NCBI GenBank assembly: GCA_022710975.1
Contig: JAKLGA010000008.1
Location: forward strand, 124,001 to 188,000
Source: Myxococcota bacterium
Lineage (GTDB): Bacteria > Myxococcota > B64-G9
Reading direction: 5' to 3'
Length of the DNA: 64,000 nt
A model generated the notes under the pieces. That model was given only the letters and a program-made list of their open reading frames with translations. It searched no databases and was not told the DNA's origin. The translations under genes and the position numbers were made by a program. Within the stretch, counting starts at the first letter, position 1; the number at the start of each line of letters is the position of its first letter. Positions 1 to 8,404 of this stretch are shown piece after piece.

Positions 1-135
1 CTGCCTGGCGAGGACGGCCGCGAGGTGCTGCCGCCGGGCGCGGTCAGCGCGGCGGAACAGGAAGATCAGTACGCCAGCGCCCGCGAGGGCGCCCGCGCAG
101 ACGAGCAACGCGTGGGCGAGGGAGAGATCCTGCAT
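1..135 (-). CDS. Membrane-anchored protein, N-terminal fragment (cut by window edge)
   Basis: The reading frame begins with ATG at 135 and runs off the left edge after 45 codons. A GGAGG lies 10 bases upstream of the ATG, which supports the start. The visible N-terminus is a single hydrophobic helix (about residues 8-28, rich in Leu, Ala and Gly) followed by a basic stretch (RRADRARRQ), as in an inner-membrane protein with an N-out, C-in anchor. No domain is visible in what remains, so the function is unknown. It lies downstream of the FHA gene on the same strand with a 194-base gap, so it probably has its own promoter. Confidence 0.6.
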   Translation of the reverse strand, partial: MQDLSLAHALLVCAGALAGAGVLIFLFRRADRARRQHLAAVLARQ

Positions 136-219
136 CGACGACCAACCTCCCATTCCCATTCTCTATCAGGGCAGCCAAGAGGGTGAAAACGATCCACTCC
201 AGAGGGCCCACGCTCGTCC

Positions 220-249
220 GGGCAGGCCCGAAAGACACCCTGCCTGCCC
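220..249 (-). terminator. Hairpin downstream of the FHA gene
   Basis: A perfect 8-base inverted repeat, GGGCAGGC and GCCTGCCC with a 14-base loop, lies about 80 bases past the stop of the FHA gene. There is no U-tract on the minus strand, so this is at best a weak or Rho-assisted terminator. The rest of the 136-329 gap shows nothing I can identify. Confidence 0.35.
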
Positions 250-329
250 TTCTCAGCCCACCCTCCCGGGTTCGAGGTGGATCTGGCGAAACACTTCGTG
301 GATTGAGGAAAAAGGGCCGGACGGCAGGC

Positions 330-1046
330 TCACCTGATCACGAACTTGAACTTCTCGTCGCAGATGAAGATCTCGTCGCTGTCGCGGATCTTCATCTTCT
401 CGATGCGCTCGCCCTTGTACCAGGTGCCGTTGGCCGAGCCGAGATCCTCGATGAAGAACTCGCCCCGCTCGCGGGTGATGATGGCGTGCTCGCGGGAGAC
501 CTTGACCGAGTTGATCACCAGGTCGCACTTCGACGAGCGCCCGATGATGAAGATGTCCTTGTCGATCTTCTCGCTGTCGCCGTCCTCGTTGACGATGAAC
601 AGGCCGGCCGCCTCCTCCGCCGGGCGGGCGGCGGGCCGGGCCGAGGCCGGCGCGGGCCGGGCCGCGGGCCGGGCCGCGGGAGGCGGGGGCGCGGCCTTGG
701 GCGGGGGCGGCGCCTCGGTCTTGCGCGCCCCGGGCGCCTCGCGCGTGCGGCCCGGCGCGAACTTGGGGGGCGGTGGCGCGCTGGCCGCGGCCGGCTTGGC
801 CGCGGGCCGCGCGGCCGGACGCGCCTCGGCCCCGCCGTCCTCGATCTCGAACTTGTCCGCGCCGGCAGGCGGCGCCGCGTCCACGGCCGAGGGGGTGACG
901 TAGCCCAGGCGGACCGCCATCTCGAACATGGCCTGGCTGACCAGGGTCTCGATCCGCTGGCCGGACTCGTCCGCCATGGTCTTGAAGACGGAATACAGCA
1001 CGTCGGAAACGTTGACCGGTTTGGAACCACCCGAGGGGATCGCCAT
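330..1046 (-). CDS. FHA-domain protein with Pro/Ala linker
   Basis: A cytoplasmic 238-residue protein. Residues 1-55 are a helical N-terminal segment without a known motif. Residues 60-147 are a low-complexity Pro/Ala/Arg linker. Residues 149-238 form a forkhead-associated domain with the usual phosphothreonine-binding signature: GR (169-170), SREHA (184-188) and NGT (206-208). FHA domains bind pThr peptides, so a partner phosphorylated by one of the Ser/Thr kinases is likely; two such kinases are encoded at 28-33 kb, but a link is inference. There is no membrane segment or signal peptide. The gene has its own strong promoter and GGAGAGG-type ribosome binding site. The domain call is firm; the partner is unknown. 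Confidence 0.9.
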   Translation of the reverse strand: MAIPSGGSKPVNVSDVLYSVFKTMADESGQRIETLVSQAMFEMAVRLGYVTPSAVDAAPPAGADKFEIEDGGAEARPAARPAAKPAAASAPPPPKFAPGRTREAPGARKTEAPPPPKAAPPPPAARPAARPAPASARPAARPAEEAAGLFIVNEDGDSEKIDKDIFIIGRSSKCDLVINSVKVSREHAIITRERGEFFIEDLGSANGTWYKGERIEKMKIRDSDEIFICDEKFKFVIR

Positions 1047-1111
1047 CTCGCCTCTCCTGCCCTCTGTGCCGAAAAACCCAATCTTTTCGACGGGTTTCAG
1101 CCCGCGGCCTG

Positions 1112-1140
1112 ACTATACCAGCCCGCTCCAGGGCTGTCAA
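1112..1140 (-). promoter_or_regulatory. Sigma-70-type promoter of the FHA gene
   Basis: Read on the minus strand, a perfect TTGACA (1135-1140) is followed by a 17-base spacer and TATAGT (1112-1117). This is among the closest-to-consensus promoters in the window. Transcription should start near 1105, leaving a leader of about 60 bases before the ATG at 1046. Confidence 0.75.
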
Positions 1141-1193
1141 CTTTCCATTCCCTCGCTGGGACGGGCACATGCGCCGGCCTCGCGGCCGGCCCC

Positions 1194-2468
1194 TCAGGGA
1201 TGCGCCCGCCGCACCAGGGTGGCCCCGTCCGGCAGGTCGCCAGGGAAATCGGCCTCCTGCAGCCCGGCCTCCAGCACCGTGTTGGAGCCCACCCGGCAGC
1301 CCTCCGGGATGCGGCTGCCCTTGCCCACCACCACCATCCCGTCCATCTGGCACTTGGCGTATTCCTTGTTGGTCACCTCGTCACGGCCCCCGTCGAGCAC
1401 CGCGCCGGCGCCCACCACCACGCCCTTGTCCAGGATGGCCCGCCGCACCCGGGCGCCGGGCCGGATCACGGCGCCGTCCATCAGGACCGCCTCCTCGACC
1501 ACGGCCCCGGGGCCCACCTGGACGCCCGGCGAGAGCACCGAGCCCTGCACCCGCCCCTCGATCCAGCAGCCCGCCGACAGGCGCGCCTTGCCCACCTCGG
1601 CGCGCGCGCCGAAGCGCACCGGAGGCATGTCGCCGTCGCGCAGCGTCTCCTGCCTGCTGCACACCTCCCAGCCCTCGAGATCCAGCCCGCTCGAGGCGTC
1701 CAGGCAGTCCATGCTGGCGTGGAAGTAGGAGGACACGGTGCCCACGTCCCGCCAGTAGCCGTCGAAGCGGTGGGCGTACACGTTCCCGCCGGCGAGCAGG
1801 GCCGGCATGATGTGCGCGCCGAAGTCGTTGCCCTGCTTGGTGGCCACGATGTCCTGCAGCGCCTTGACCAGGGCCGGGTACTCGAACACGTAGATGCCCA
1901 TCGAGGCCAGGCGCGTGTCGGCGGCCTTGGGCTTCTCCTCGAAGCGCGTGATGCGGCCCCGCGCGTCGGTCCACAGCATGCCGAAGCGCGAGGTGTCCTC
2001 GGGCGCCACCTCCATGACGGCGATGCTCAGCGCCGCCCCGCGCTCCACGTGCTCCTCGACCATGCGCCGGTAGTCCATGCGGTAGATGTGGTCGCCCGAC
2101 AGGATCACCACCCGCTCGGGCGCCATGGAGTCCATGAAGTCCACGTTCTGCCAGATGGCGTCCGCGGTGCCCTGGTACCAGTCCGAGTCCGCCTCCCCGG
2201 TGCGCGGCGGCAGGATGCGCACCCCGCGGCTGCGGCCCTGCAGGTTCCAGGCCTCGCCCACGCCCATGTGCTCCATCAGGGACAGCGGCTTGTACTGGGT
2301 GAGCACCCCGACCCAGGGGAGCTGGGCGTGCATCACGTTGGTGAGCGCGAAGTCGATGATGCGGTAGCGCCCGGCGAAGGGCACGGCCGGCTTGGCGCGC
2401 TGCTTGACCAGCACCCCCAGCCGCGTGCCCCCGCCGCCGGCCAGCAACATGACGAGCGGTTTCTTCAC
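1194..2468 (-). CDS. glgC: Glucose-1-phosphate adenylyltransferase (ADP-glucose pyrophosphorylase), canonical copy
   Basis: A 424-residue GlgC-type nucleotidyltransferase that makes ADP-glucose from ATP and glucose-1-phosphate, the first committed step of glycogen synthesis. The nucleotide-binding loop is intact: GGGGTRL at 11-17 and RAKPAVPF at 24-31. The catalytic-site motif SGDHIYRMDY lies at 124-133, GTADAIWQN at 100-108, and a FEEKP sugar-phosphate motif follows. The C-terminal third has the repetitive hexapeptide pattern of a left-handed beta-helix. The start is GTG at 2468 with GGGAGG six bases upstream; its first base pairs overlap the stop of the preceding paralog (GTGA), so the two are translationally coupled. 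Glycogen synthase and branching enzyme are not in the window. Confidence 0.85.
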   Translation of the reverse strand: MKKPLVMLLAGGGGTRLGVLVKQRAKPAVPFAGRYRIIDFALTNVMHAQLPWVGVLTQYKPLSLMEHMGVGEAWNLQGRSRGVRILPPRTGEADSDWYQGTADAIWQNVDFMDSMAPERVVILSGDHIYRMDYRRMVEEHVERGAALSIAVMEVAPEDTSRFGMLWTDARGRITRFEEKPKAADTRLASMGIYVFEYPALVKALQDIVATKQGNDFGAHIMPALLAGGNVYAHRFDGYWRDVGTVSSYFHASMDCLDASSGLDLEGWEVCSRQETLRDGDMPPVRFGARAEVGKARLSAGCWIEGRVQGSVLSPGVQVGPGAVVEEAVLMDGAVIRPGARVRRAILDKGVVVGAGAVLDGGRDEVTNKEYAKCQMDGMVVVGKGSRIPEGCRVGSNTVLEAGLQEADFPGDLPDGATLVRRAHP

Positions 2469-3748
2469 GACACGCCTCCCGCGCGGCCCAGGCTGGCGCC
2501 GCTCTCGAGCGCCGGCGCGCGCCAATCTCCGGCCTGGACGCCCATTTCCACCAGGCAGTTGCGCCCGACCCGCCGCCCGGACGGCACCTCGGCGCCCTTG
2601 CCCACCAGGCTCACCCCGCCGCGGATGGCGTCCGGCAGCGCCCGGTTCGCGCCCTCGCACGGGCCCTCGCCCACCACGGCCCGCTCGCCGATCACGCCGA
2701 ACTTGTCCACCACCGCGCGATCCACGCGGGCGCCGGAGCGCACCACCGCGTCGTGCAGCAGCACGCTGTCGGTGACCACCGCGCCGGCCTCCACCCGCAC
2801 GCCGGGGCTCAGCACCGAGCGGCGCACCTCGCCCTCGACCCGCACCCCGGGCGAGAGCACGCAGTCCTGGCAGCGGGCCGCGGACGCGCACCACACCGGC
2901 GCGGGATCGCCCAGCCCGGCGTGCTCGGCGCGCGAGCGGATCTCCCAGCGCGCCAGGTCGATGGCCGGCCGCTCGCCCAGCAGATCCATGTGGGCCTGGT
3001 GGTAGGCGTCCACCGAGCGCGCGTAGCTCCAGTACCCGTCGTGCCGGTGGGCGCGCACGTGATCCCGCCCGAGCATGGCCGGCAGCACCTCCGAGTAGAG
3101 CTGGAAGCTCGAGCCCGTGCGGGCGTTTTCCTCCAGCCGGGCCTCCAGCACCTCGGTCCGGAACAGGTACATGGTCAGGGAGGCCAGCCGGGAGCGCGGC
3201 CGCTCGGGCTTCTCCTCGTAGCCGACCACCCGGCCGCCCGCGTCCACCTCGGCGAAGCCGAAGCGGCCCCGGCCGAGCTCGGGATCCATGTCCTTGACCA
3301 CCATGGTGAGATCGGCCCCGCTCTTGCGGTGGGCCTCGACGATCGGCCGGAAGTCCATGCGGTAGACGTGGTCTCCCGACAGCACCAGCACGTCCCGCGG
3401 CTTGTGCCTGCGCACGAAGTGCAGGTTCTGGTAGACCGCGTCCGCCGTGCCCCGGTACCAGTGGCTCTGGGCGTCGGCCACGAAGGGCGGCAGCAGCTTG
3501 ACCCCGCGGCCACGGCCGACCAGATCCCAGGGCTCGCCGGTGCCCAGGTGGTCGATGAGCGACGAGGGCCGGTACTGGCTGAGCACGCCGACGCGCCCGA
3601 TGTCCGAGTGGGCCACGGACGACAGGGCGAAGTCGATGAACCGGTACTGGCCCCCGAAGGGCACCGCGGCCTTGGGCCGGGCCTGGGTCAGCGCGGCCAG
3701 CTCCTCGACCCGCCCGCCGGCCAGGATCATGGCGATGACGTCCCGCAT
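2465..3748 (-). CDS. Divergent ADP-glucose pyrophosphorylase paralog, possibly a regulatory subunit
   Basis: This 427-residue protein aligns without gaps to the following gene over the N-terminal half: SGDHVYRMDF at 124-133, GTADAVYQN at 100-108 and a YEEKP motif, plus a C-terminal beta-helix. The nucleotide loop is altered: GTR (14-16 in the paralog) is VEE here, and RAKP (24-27) is RPKA. Those residues contact the ATP phosphates in known GlgC enzymes, so catalysis may be weak or absent. Bacillus GlgC/GlgD and plant large/small subunits are precedents for a catalytic plus modulatory pair. The start at 3748 has GGAGAGG just upstream; an upstream in-frame ATG at 3805 lacks a ribosome binding site. 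It is first in a two-gene operon. Confidence 0.8.
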   Translation of the reverse strand: MRDVIAMILAGGRVEELAALTQARPKAAVPFGGQYRFIDFALSSVAHSDIGRVGVLSQYRPSSLIDHLGTGEPWDLVGRGRGVKLLPPFVADAQSHWYRGTADAVYQNLHFVRRHKPRDVLVLSGDHVYRMDFRPIVEAHRKSGADLTMVVKDMDPELGRGRFGFAEVDAGGRVVGYEEKPERPRSRLASLTMYLFRTEVLEARLEENARTGSSFQLYSEVLPAMLGRDHVRAHRHDGYWSYARSVDAYHQAHMDLLGERPAIDLARWEIRSRAEHAGLGDPAPVWCASAARCQDCVLSPGVRVEGEVRRSVLSPGVRVEAGAVVTDSVLLHDAVVRSGARVDRAVVDKFGVIGERAVVGEGPCEGANRALPDAIRGGVSLVGKGAEVPSGRRVGRNCLVEMGVQAGDWRAPALESGASLGRAGGVS

Positions 3749-3803
3749 GGCCTCTCCAGCCCCTCCAGGGGCAACTCCAGTGGATGGGTTCCAGGTCCCC
3801 GGC

Positions 3804-3833
3804 ATCGTATTCGCGTGCGCGCGCGGTCGTCAA
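3804..3833 (-). promoter_or_regulatory. Promoter of the glgC-type operon
   Basis: On the minus strand TTGACG (3828-3833), an 18-base spacer and TACGAT (3804-3809). A second TTGACG sits 13 bases further upstream. The promoter is divergent from, and close to, the one serving the gene at 3922. Confidence 0.55.
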
Positions 3834-3850
3834 GGGTGGCCGTCAAGGGT
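3828..3850. repeat. Direct repeat CGTCAAGGGT between divergent promoters
   Basis: Two exact copies of CGTCAAGGGT start at 3828 and 3841, a 13-base period. Each contains a minus-strand TTGACG. They lie directly next to the plus-strand TTGACA at 3854, so a regulator bound here could act on both directions. The operator role is inference. Confidence 0.4.
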
Positions 3851-3853
3851 AGG

Positions 3854-3882
3854 TTGACAGCCCCCGGGGGGACGGCCATACT
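3854..3882 (+). promoter_or_regulatory. Promoter of the Asp-rich repeat/FGE-like gene
   Basis: A perfect TTGACA (3854-3859), a 17-base spacer and CATACT (3877-3882). The predicted start of transcription is near 3889, 33 bases before the ATG. Confidence 0.6.
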
Positions 3883-3921
3883 AGCCCCCGACGAAATCCT
3901 CAACCCCCGAGGAGCGAGACG

Positions 3922-6135
3922 ATGCGACTCGACATCCGATCCCTGAGCCTGTCCACCCTGTGCCTGGCCCTGATCGCCGCCGCCCCGGGCTGCCCCTCGG
4001 GCGGCTCGGACTTCACCGACGAGGATGGGGACGGCTGGGCGCCGACCGCGGACTGCAACGACGCCGACGCCGCCATCCACCCCCTGGCCGAGGACATTCC
4101 CTACGACGGCATCGACCAGGATTGCTCGGGCGAGGACATGACCGACTTCGATCGCGACGGCTACGACGCGACCCAGGTCACCGGCGGCACGGACTGCGAC
4201 GACGCGGATCCGGACGTGAACCCCGGCGCCCAGGACGTCCCCTACGACGGCGTGGATCGCAACTGCGACGGCCAGCCGCTGAACGACGTGGACGGCGACG
4301 GCGTCGACGCCCTGGTGGTCGGCGGCGCCGACTGCTGCGACGACGGCACCGAGGACTCGCTGGGCTGCTCGGCGGCCAACGCCGCCGGCATCGGTCCGGC
4401 CCAGGCCGAGATCTCCTACGACGGCATCGACCAGAACTGCGACGGCGGCGACTACGCGGGCGGCGCCTTCGACGCCGACGCCGACGGCTACCTGACCGAC
4501 CTGCAGCCCGAGGGCATCGACTGCAACGACGAGGACCCGCTCATCCACCCGCAGGCCGCCGAGCGCTGCAACGAGATCGACGACGACTGCGACGGGCTGA
4601 CCGACGAGGCCCTGCCCGACCTGGACGGCGACGGCCACCCGTCCTGCTGCGACTGCGACGACTTCGACTCCGGCACCTACCCGGGCGCCGCCGAGATCCC
4701 CTACGACGACGTCGACCAGGACTGCGACGGCGCGGACCTGATCGACGTGGACGGGGACGGCTTCCCCTCCACGCTGGTCGCGGGCGGCCTGGACTGCAAC
4801 GACGCCAACGCGGACATCAACCCGGCCGAGGCCGAGGCGTGCAACCACATCGACGACAACTGCGATCTGGCGGTCGACGAGACCTTCACCGGCACCGGCG
4901 ACGGCGACGGCGACACCTACTACGGCTGCATGGACTGCAACGACGCCAACCCGGCCATCAACCAGGGCGCCTTCGAGGTGCCGGGCAACGTGGTCGATGA
5001 CAACTGCAACGGCATGGTGGACGAGCTCGACCTCGACTTCGACGGCCACTTCGCGGTGATCAGCGGCGGCGACGACTGCTGCGATCTGGGCAGCGAGGCC
5101 GTGCTCGGCTGCAACGCCGGCAGCGCCTTCGGCATCAACCCGGCCCAGGTCGAGATCCCCTACGACGGCATCGACCAGGACTGCAACGGCGCCGACCTGA
5201 TCGACGCGGACAGCGACGGGCACATCGCCGTGCAGGCCGGCGGCGACGACTGCGCCGACGGCAACCCGGAGGCCTACCCCGGCCACGCCGAGGACTGCCA
5301 CGATCCGGCCGACAACAACTGCGACGGGCCGGCCAACGAGGGCTGCGGGCCGGGCGCGGACGAGGACGTGCGCGTGGACGCCGGGCCCTTCACCATGGGC
5401 CGGCTGGTGGACGAGACCCCGTACGCCGACCAGGCCCCGCAGCACGTGGTCACCCTGGAGACCTTCTTCATGGACAAGTACGAGGTGACCATCTCGCAGT
5501 ACCGCCGCTGCGTGATGGACGGCTACTGCTACAACAACCCGCTGTTCACCTGGTCGCAGACCGACGAGCTCTACTGGATGACCCAGGCCCGCGGCCTGCA
5601 CCCGGCCATCGGGCTGGACTGGTACGAGGCCCAGGACTACTGCGCCTGGGCCGGCAAGAGCCTGCCGACCGAGGCCCAGTGGGAGAAGGCCGCCCGCGGG
5701 CCCGGCGCCAGGATCGACCTCTACCCCTGGGGGCCGGTGGAGTACACCACCCCGGCCGGCGGCGGCGCGCAGGTGCGGTTGCCTGTCGCCTGCGATCGCG
5801 CCAACCACACCCACCTGTGCACCGGCGAGCCGTGCGAGCAGGACGTGGTGGCGGTGGACCGCTACCCCACCGGCGTGAGCTTCTACGGGGTGTTCAACCT
5901 GTCCGGGAACGTCTGGGAGTGGGTGAGCGACTTCTACCAGTGGGACTACTACACCGTCTCCCCGGCCGACGATCCCACCGGCCCCGGCGACACCGGCGTG
6001 AAGGTGCTGCGCGGCGGCAGCCTGTCCGACCTCGACTACCAGATCGAGCTGACCCAGCGGTCGGCGTCCGGGCCGTTCAGCCGGGCCAGCAACCTCGGCT
6101 TCCGCTGCGCGCGCATCCCGCCGCAGGCGCCCTGA
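3922..6135 (+). CDS. Exported Asp-rich metal-binding repeat protein with C-terminal FGE-like (SUMF1/PvdO fold) domain
   Basis: A 737-residue secreted protein. Residues 1-25 form a signal peptide ending in a Cys (APGC), a plausible but non-ideal lipobox. Residues about 28-475 hold roughly ten copies of the myxobacterial putative metal-binding repeat (DxDGDG...DCDD...P.A.E...DGIDQDCDG), expected to bind calcium. Residues about 483-735 are a formylglycine-generating-enzyme-like domain: GPFTMG, FFMDKYEVT, LPTEAQWEKAARG, NLSGNVWEWVSDF, LRGGS and ASNLGFRCA are all recognisable. The catalytic cysteine pair of true FGE, which lies between LRGGS and SNLGFR, is missing, so sulfatase activation is unlikely and a structural or binding role is more likely. 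GGAG at 3910 supports the start. Confidence 0.85.
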   Translation: MRLDIRSLSLSTLCLALIAAAPGCPSGGSDFTDEDGDGWAPTADCNDADAAIHPLAEDIPYDGIDQDCSGEDMTDFDRDGYDATQVTGGTDCDDADPDVNPGAQDVPYDGVDRNCDGQPLNDVDGDGVDALVVGGADCCDDGTEDSLGCSAANAAGIGPAQAEISYDGIDQNCDGGDYAGGAFDADADGYLTDLQPEGIDCNDEDPLIHPQAAERCNEIDDDCDGLTDEALPDLDGDGHPSCCDCDDFDSGTYPGAAEIPYDDVDQDCDGADLIDVDGDGFPSTLVAGGLDCNDANADINPAEAEACNHIDDNCDLAVDETFTGTGDGDGDTYYGCMDCNDANPAINQGAFEVPGNVVDDNCNGMVDELDLDFDGHFAVISGGDDCCDLGSEAVLGCNAGSAFGINPAQVEIPYDGIDQDCNGADLIDADSDGHIAVQAGGDDCADGNPEAYPGHAEDCHDPADNNCDGPANEGCGPGADEDVRVDAGPFTMGRLVDETPYADQAPQHVVTLETFFMDKYEVTISQYRRCVMDGYCYNNPLFTWSQTDELYWMTQARGLHPAIGLDWYEAQDYCAWAGKSLPTEAQWEKAARGPGARIDLYPWGPVEYTTPAGGGAQVRLPVACDRANHTHLCTGEPCEQDVVAVDRYPTGVSFYGVFNLSGNVWEWVSDFYQWDYYTVSPADDPTGPGDTGVKVLRGGSLSDLDYQIELTQRSASGPFSRASNLGFRCARIPPQAP

Positions 6136-6145
6136 CCGCCCCGCC

Positions 6146-8404
6146 CTACTTCCCCAGCATGTGCCAGATCCCGTCCCAGTCCGCGGGCGGGGGCGCGTCC
6201 CTGAAGGTGCGGCAGCGCTCGGCCAGCAGGACCGAGGGCCGGTCCCCGCGCGCGCGCTGGAGCCCCTCGAAGGCCGCCAGCGCTTCGTCCCAGCGCCTGG
6301 CGCGGTAGGCCAGCAGGCCTCGCTCGAACTCGGCCAGCCAGGCGTCCGCGACCGGATCGGGCGGGCCCAGCTTCACCAGCTCGAACACCCGCACCGCCTC
6401 CTTGCGGCCCTTGACCGCCACCCGCTCCACCTCGCGGAAGGTGAAGCCGTCCCCGGCCGCCAGGCGGGTGAACTCGCTGACCAGGATGCGGGTGCCGAAC
6501 ACCTTGTTGAGCCCCTCCAGCCGGGAGGCCAGGTTCACGTGATCGCCGACCACGGTGTAGTCGAAGCGCCGCGCCGAGCCCATGTTGCCCACCGACATGG
6601 GGCCGGTGTTGATGCCCACGCCGATCTCCGGGCCCTCCAGCCCGCGGGCGCGCCAGGCCGGCCGCAGGGTCTCCAGGGCCGCGCTCATCTCCAGCGCGGT
6701 GCGGCAGGCCACGGCCGCGTGCTGCGGCAGCGGCACCGGCGCGCCGAACACGGCCATGATCGCGTCGCCGATGTACTTGTCCAGCAGGCCCTCGTTGCGC
6801 AGGACGAGATCCGTCATCGGGGTCAGGTAGCCGTTGAGCAGCTCGGTGAGCACCTCCGGCTCCAGGCCCTCGGCCATCGTGGTGAAGCCGCGGATGTCGG
6901 AGAACAGCACGCTGAGCACCCGGCGCTCACCGCCCGGGCGCAGGTTCTCCGGGTGGGCCAGCAGGCGCTCGATGACCTGGTCGGACAGGTAGTGCGCGAA
7001 GGTCCGCCTGACCTGGCGGCGTTTCAGCCCCTCGCCCAGGTAGGCCAGGGCCAGCCCGCAGGCGCTGGCCAGCGCGAAGGCGAGCACCGGAGCCGCCGCT
7101 CCCAGCCACACCTGGGCCCGGACGAAGAGCGCCTGGCCGGCGCCCAGCGCGGCGAGGAGCAGGAGCAGCGACAGGCCGAGCTGCCAGCCCAGGCGCAGGC
7201 CGAGGCGCGGCCAGTACAGCAGGCCCACCAGGCCGGCCAGCAGCAGCACCACCAGCGCGTCCGCCCACGCGCCCGCCCGCCGCAGCGGATCCCCGCGCAG
7301 CAGGTTGTCGATGGCGGTGGCGTGGATCTCGACCCCCGGCCCCCGGCCGAACGGGGTCTGGGCGTTGTCGTTGCCCAGGCTGGTGAAGCCGAGCAGCACG
7401 ATCCTGTCCGCGAGCGCCTCGGGCCCCAGGCGCCCGCGCACCAGGTCCACCACCGCGTGGGTGGGGAAGGCCTCGCCCCTGGGACGCCCGCGGAAGTTCA
7501 GCAGCAGCTCGTCCCCGGGCTCCAGCGGCACGCGCTGGTCCCCGATCCGCACCTCGGCGCCGCCGTCCGGGCTGCGTCCCAGGTAGGCCAGCCTGGAGCG
7601 GGGCAGGCCGCGGTAGGCCGCCACGAGCTGGACCGAGAGCGGGGCGAGCGTGCCGCCGCGCAGGTTGCGGGCCATGCACACGCTGCGCAGCGCGTGGGTC
7701 TCGTCCTCGTGCAGGGTGATCAGCCCCAGCCCGCGGGCCGCCGCGTTCAGCGCGGGCAGGGAGGAGAGCAGCCGCCGGCCCTCGACCGGTGGCCGCGGGC
7801 CGAGCACGGCCTGCCCGTACTTGGCCTTGGCCAGCTCGACCTCGGCCGTCCCGGCCGCCTCGCCCACGTCGCTCTCCGCCAGGTGCAGGGCCAGGAACAC
7901 GTTGCCGAGCGCGCGGACCTCCGCCTCCAGGCGCTGGTCGGCCCGCAGCTCGTACAGCACGCGCTCGAGCAGGGCGGCGGCGCCGCAGGCCTGGCAGGCC
8001 TGGCAGGCCTCGGCCTGGCCGGGCCCGGCCGCCCAGGCCTCCAGGTCCCGGGCGAGATCCGCGGCCAGCAGCGCCTCGCGATCGGTGAACAGCGCGTCCA
8101 CGCCCACCACGCGCGGCCGGGCGGCGGCCAGGGCCGCGAACACTTGCCGCCAGCCCTCCCGGCGCTCGAACAGCTCCGGCGCCTCGGCCAGGGTCCGGTC
8201 GTCGAAGGCCAGGATGACCACCTCGCCCCCGGCGGGCTCGGGCCCGCGCAGCGCGAAGCGCGCGTCCAGCGCCTGGCGCTCGAGGATCTCGAGGGCCGCG
8301 CCCAGCAGCGGGACGCGCCAGCCCAGCCGGTGGGCGAACACCCAGGCGCCCAGCAACAGGCCGAGCGCCAGCCCGACCGCCAGCGGGTTGCGCAGCCACC
8401 TCAC
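6146..8404 (-). CDS. CHASE2-domain adenylate cyclase
   Basis: A 752-residue class III nucleotide cyclase. Residues 5-25 are a first membrane helix; about 35-370 is an extracytoplasmic CHASE2 sensor (REXQALDARFALRG-like start, ILAFDDRTL); about 371-465 are three membrane helices; about 495-690 is the cyclase domain. Both metal-binding Asp are present (FSDIRGF and KYIGDAIMAVFG), as is VGDHVNLASRLEG, so the domain should be active and make cAMP. The start is GTG at 8404, overlapping the upstream FecR gene's stop by four bases (GTGA). The sensor contains an unusual CxxCxxC created by a 9-base tandem repeat at 7987-8010. CHASE2 cyclases beside FecR proteins are a recurrent pairing. Confidence 0.9.
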   Translation of the reverse strand: MRWLRNPLAVGLALGLLLGAWVFAHRLGWRVPLLGAALEILERQALDARFALRGPEPAGGEVVILAFDDRTLAEAPELFERREGWRQVFAALAAARPRVVGVDALFTDREALLAADLARDLEAWAAGPGQAEACQACQACGAAALLERVLYELRADQRLEAEVRALGNVFLALHLAESDVGEAAGTAEVELAKAKYGQAVLGPRPPVEGRRLLSSLPALNAAARGLGLITLHEDETHALRSVCMARNLRGGTLAPLSVQLVAAYRGLPRSRLAYLGRSPDGGAEVRIGDQRVPLEPGDELLLNFRGRPRGEAFPTHAVVDLVRGRLGPEALADRIVLLGFTSLGNDNAQTPFGRGPGVEIHATAIDNLLRGDPLRRAGAWADALVVLLLAGLVGLLYWPRLGLRLGWQLGLSLLLLLAALGAGQALFVRAQVWLGAAAPVLAFALASACGLALAYLGEGLKRRQVRRTFAHYLSDQVIERLLAHPENLRPGGERRVLSVLFSDIRGFTTMAEGLEPEVLTELLNGYLTPMTDLVLRNEGLLDKYIGDAIMAVFGAPVPLPQHAAVACRTALEMSAALETLRPAWRARGLEGPEIGVGINTGPMSVGNMGSARRFDYTVVGDHVNLASRLEGLNKVFGTRILVSEFTRLAAGDGFTFREVERVAVKGRKEAVRVFELVKLGPPDPVADAWLAEFERGLLAYRARRWDEALAAFEGLQRARGDRPSVLLAERCRTFRDAPPPADWDGIWHMLGK
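7987..8010. repeat. 9-base tandem repeat encoding CQACQAC
   Basis: AGGCCTGGC is repeated 2.7 times within the CHASE2 coding region. On the coding (minus) strand it gives Cys-Gln-Ala repeats, that is CxxCxxC, within the periplasmic sensor domain. Confidence 0.6.

Noticed and set aside
1194-3833. One open frame spanning both glgC-type genes (apparent fusion)
   Set aside because: The part upstream of 2468 is an Arg/Gly-rich translation of the wrong frame; the other frame holds a full GlgC-type protein with its own start and stop and a GTGA overlap.
3922-6135. Sulfatase-modifying enzyme
   Set aside because: Fold landmarks are present but the catalytic cysteine pair is not, and no sulfatase gene is nearby.
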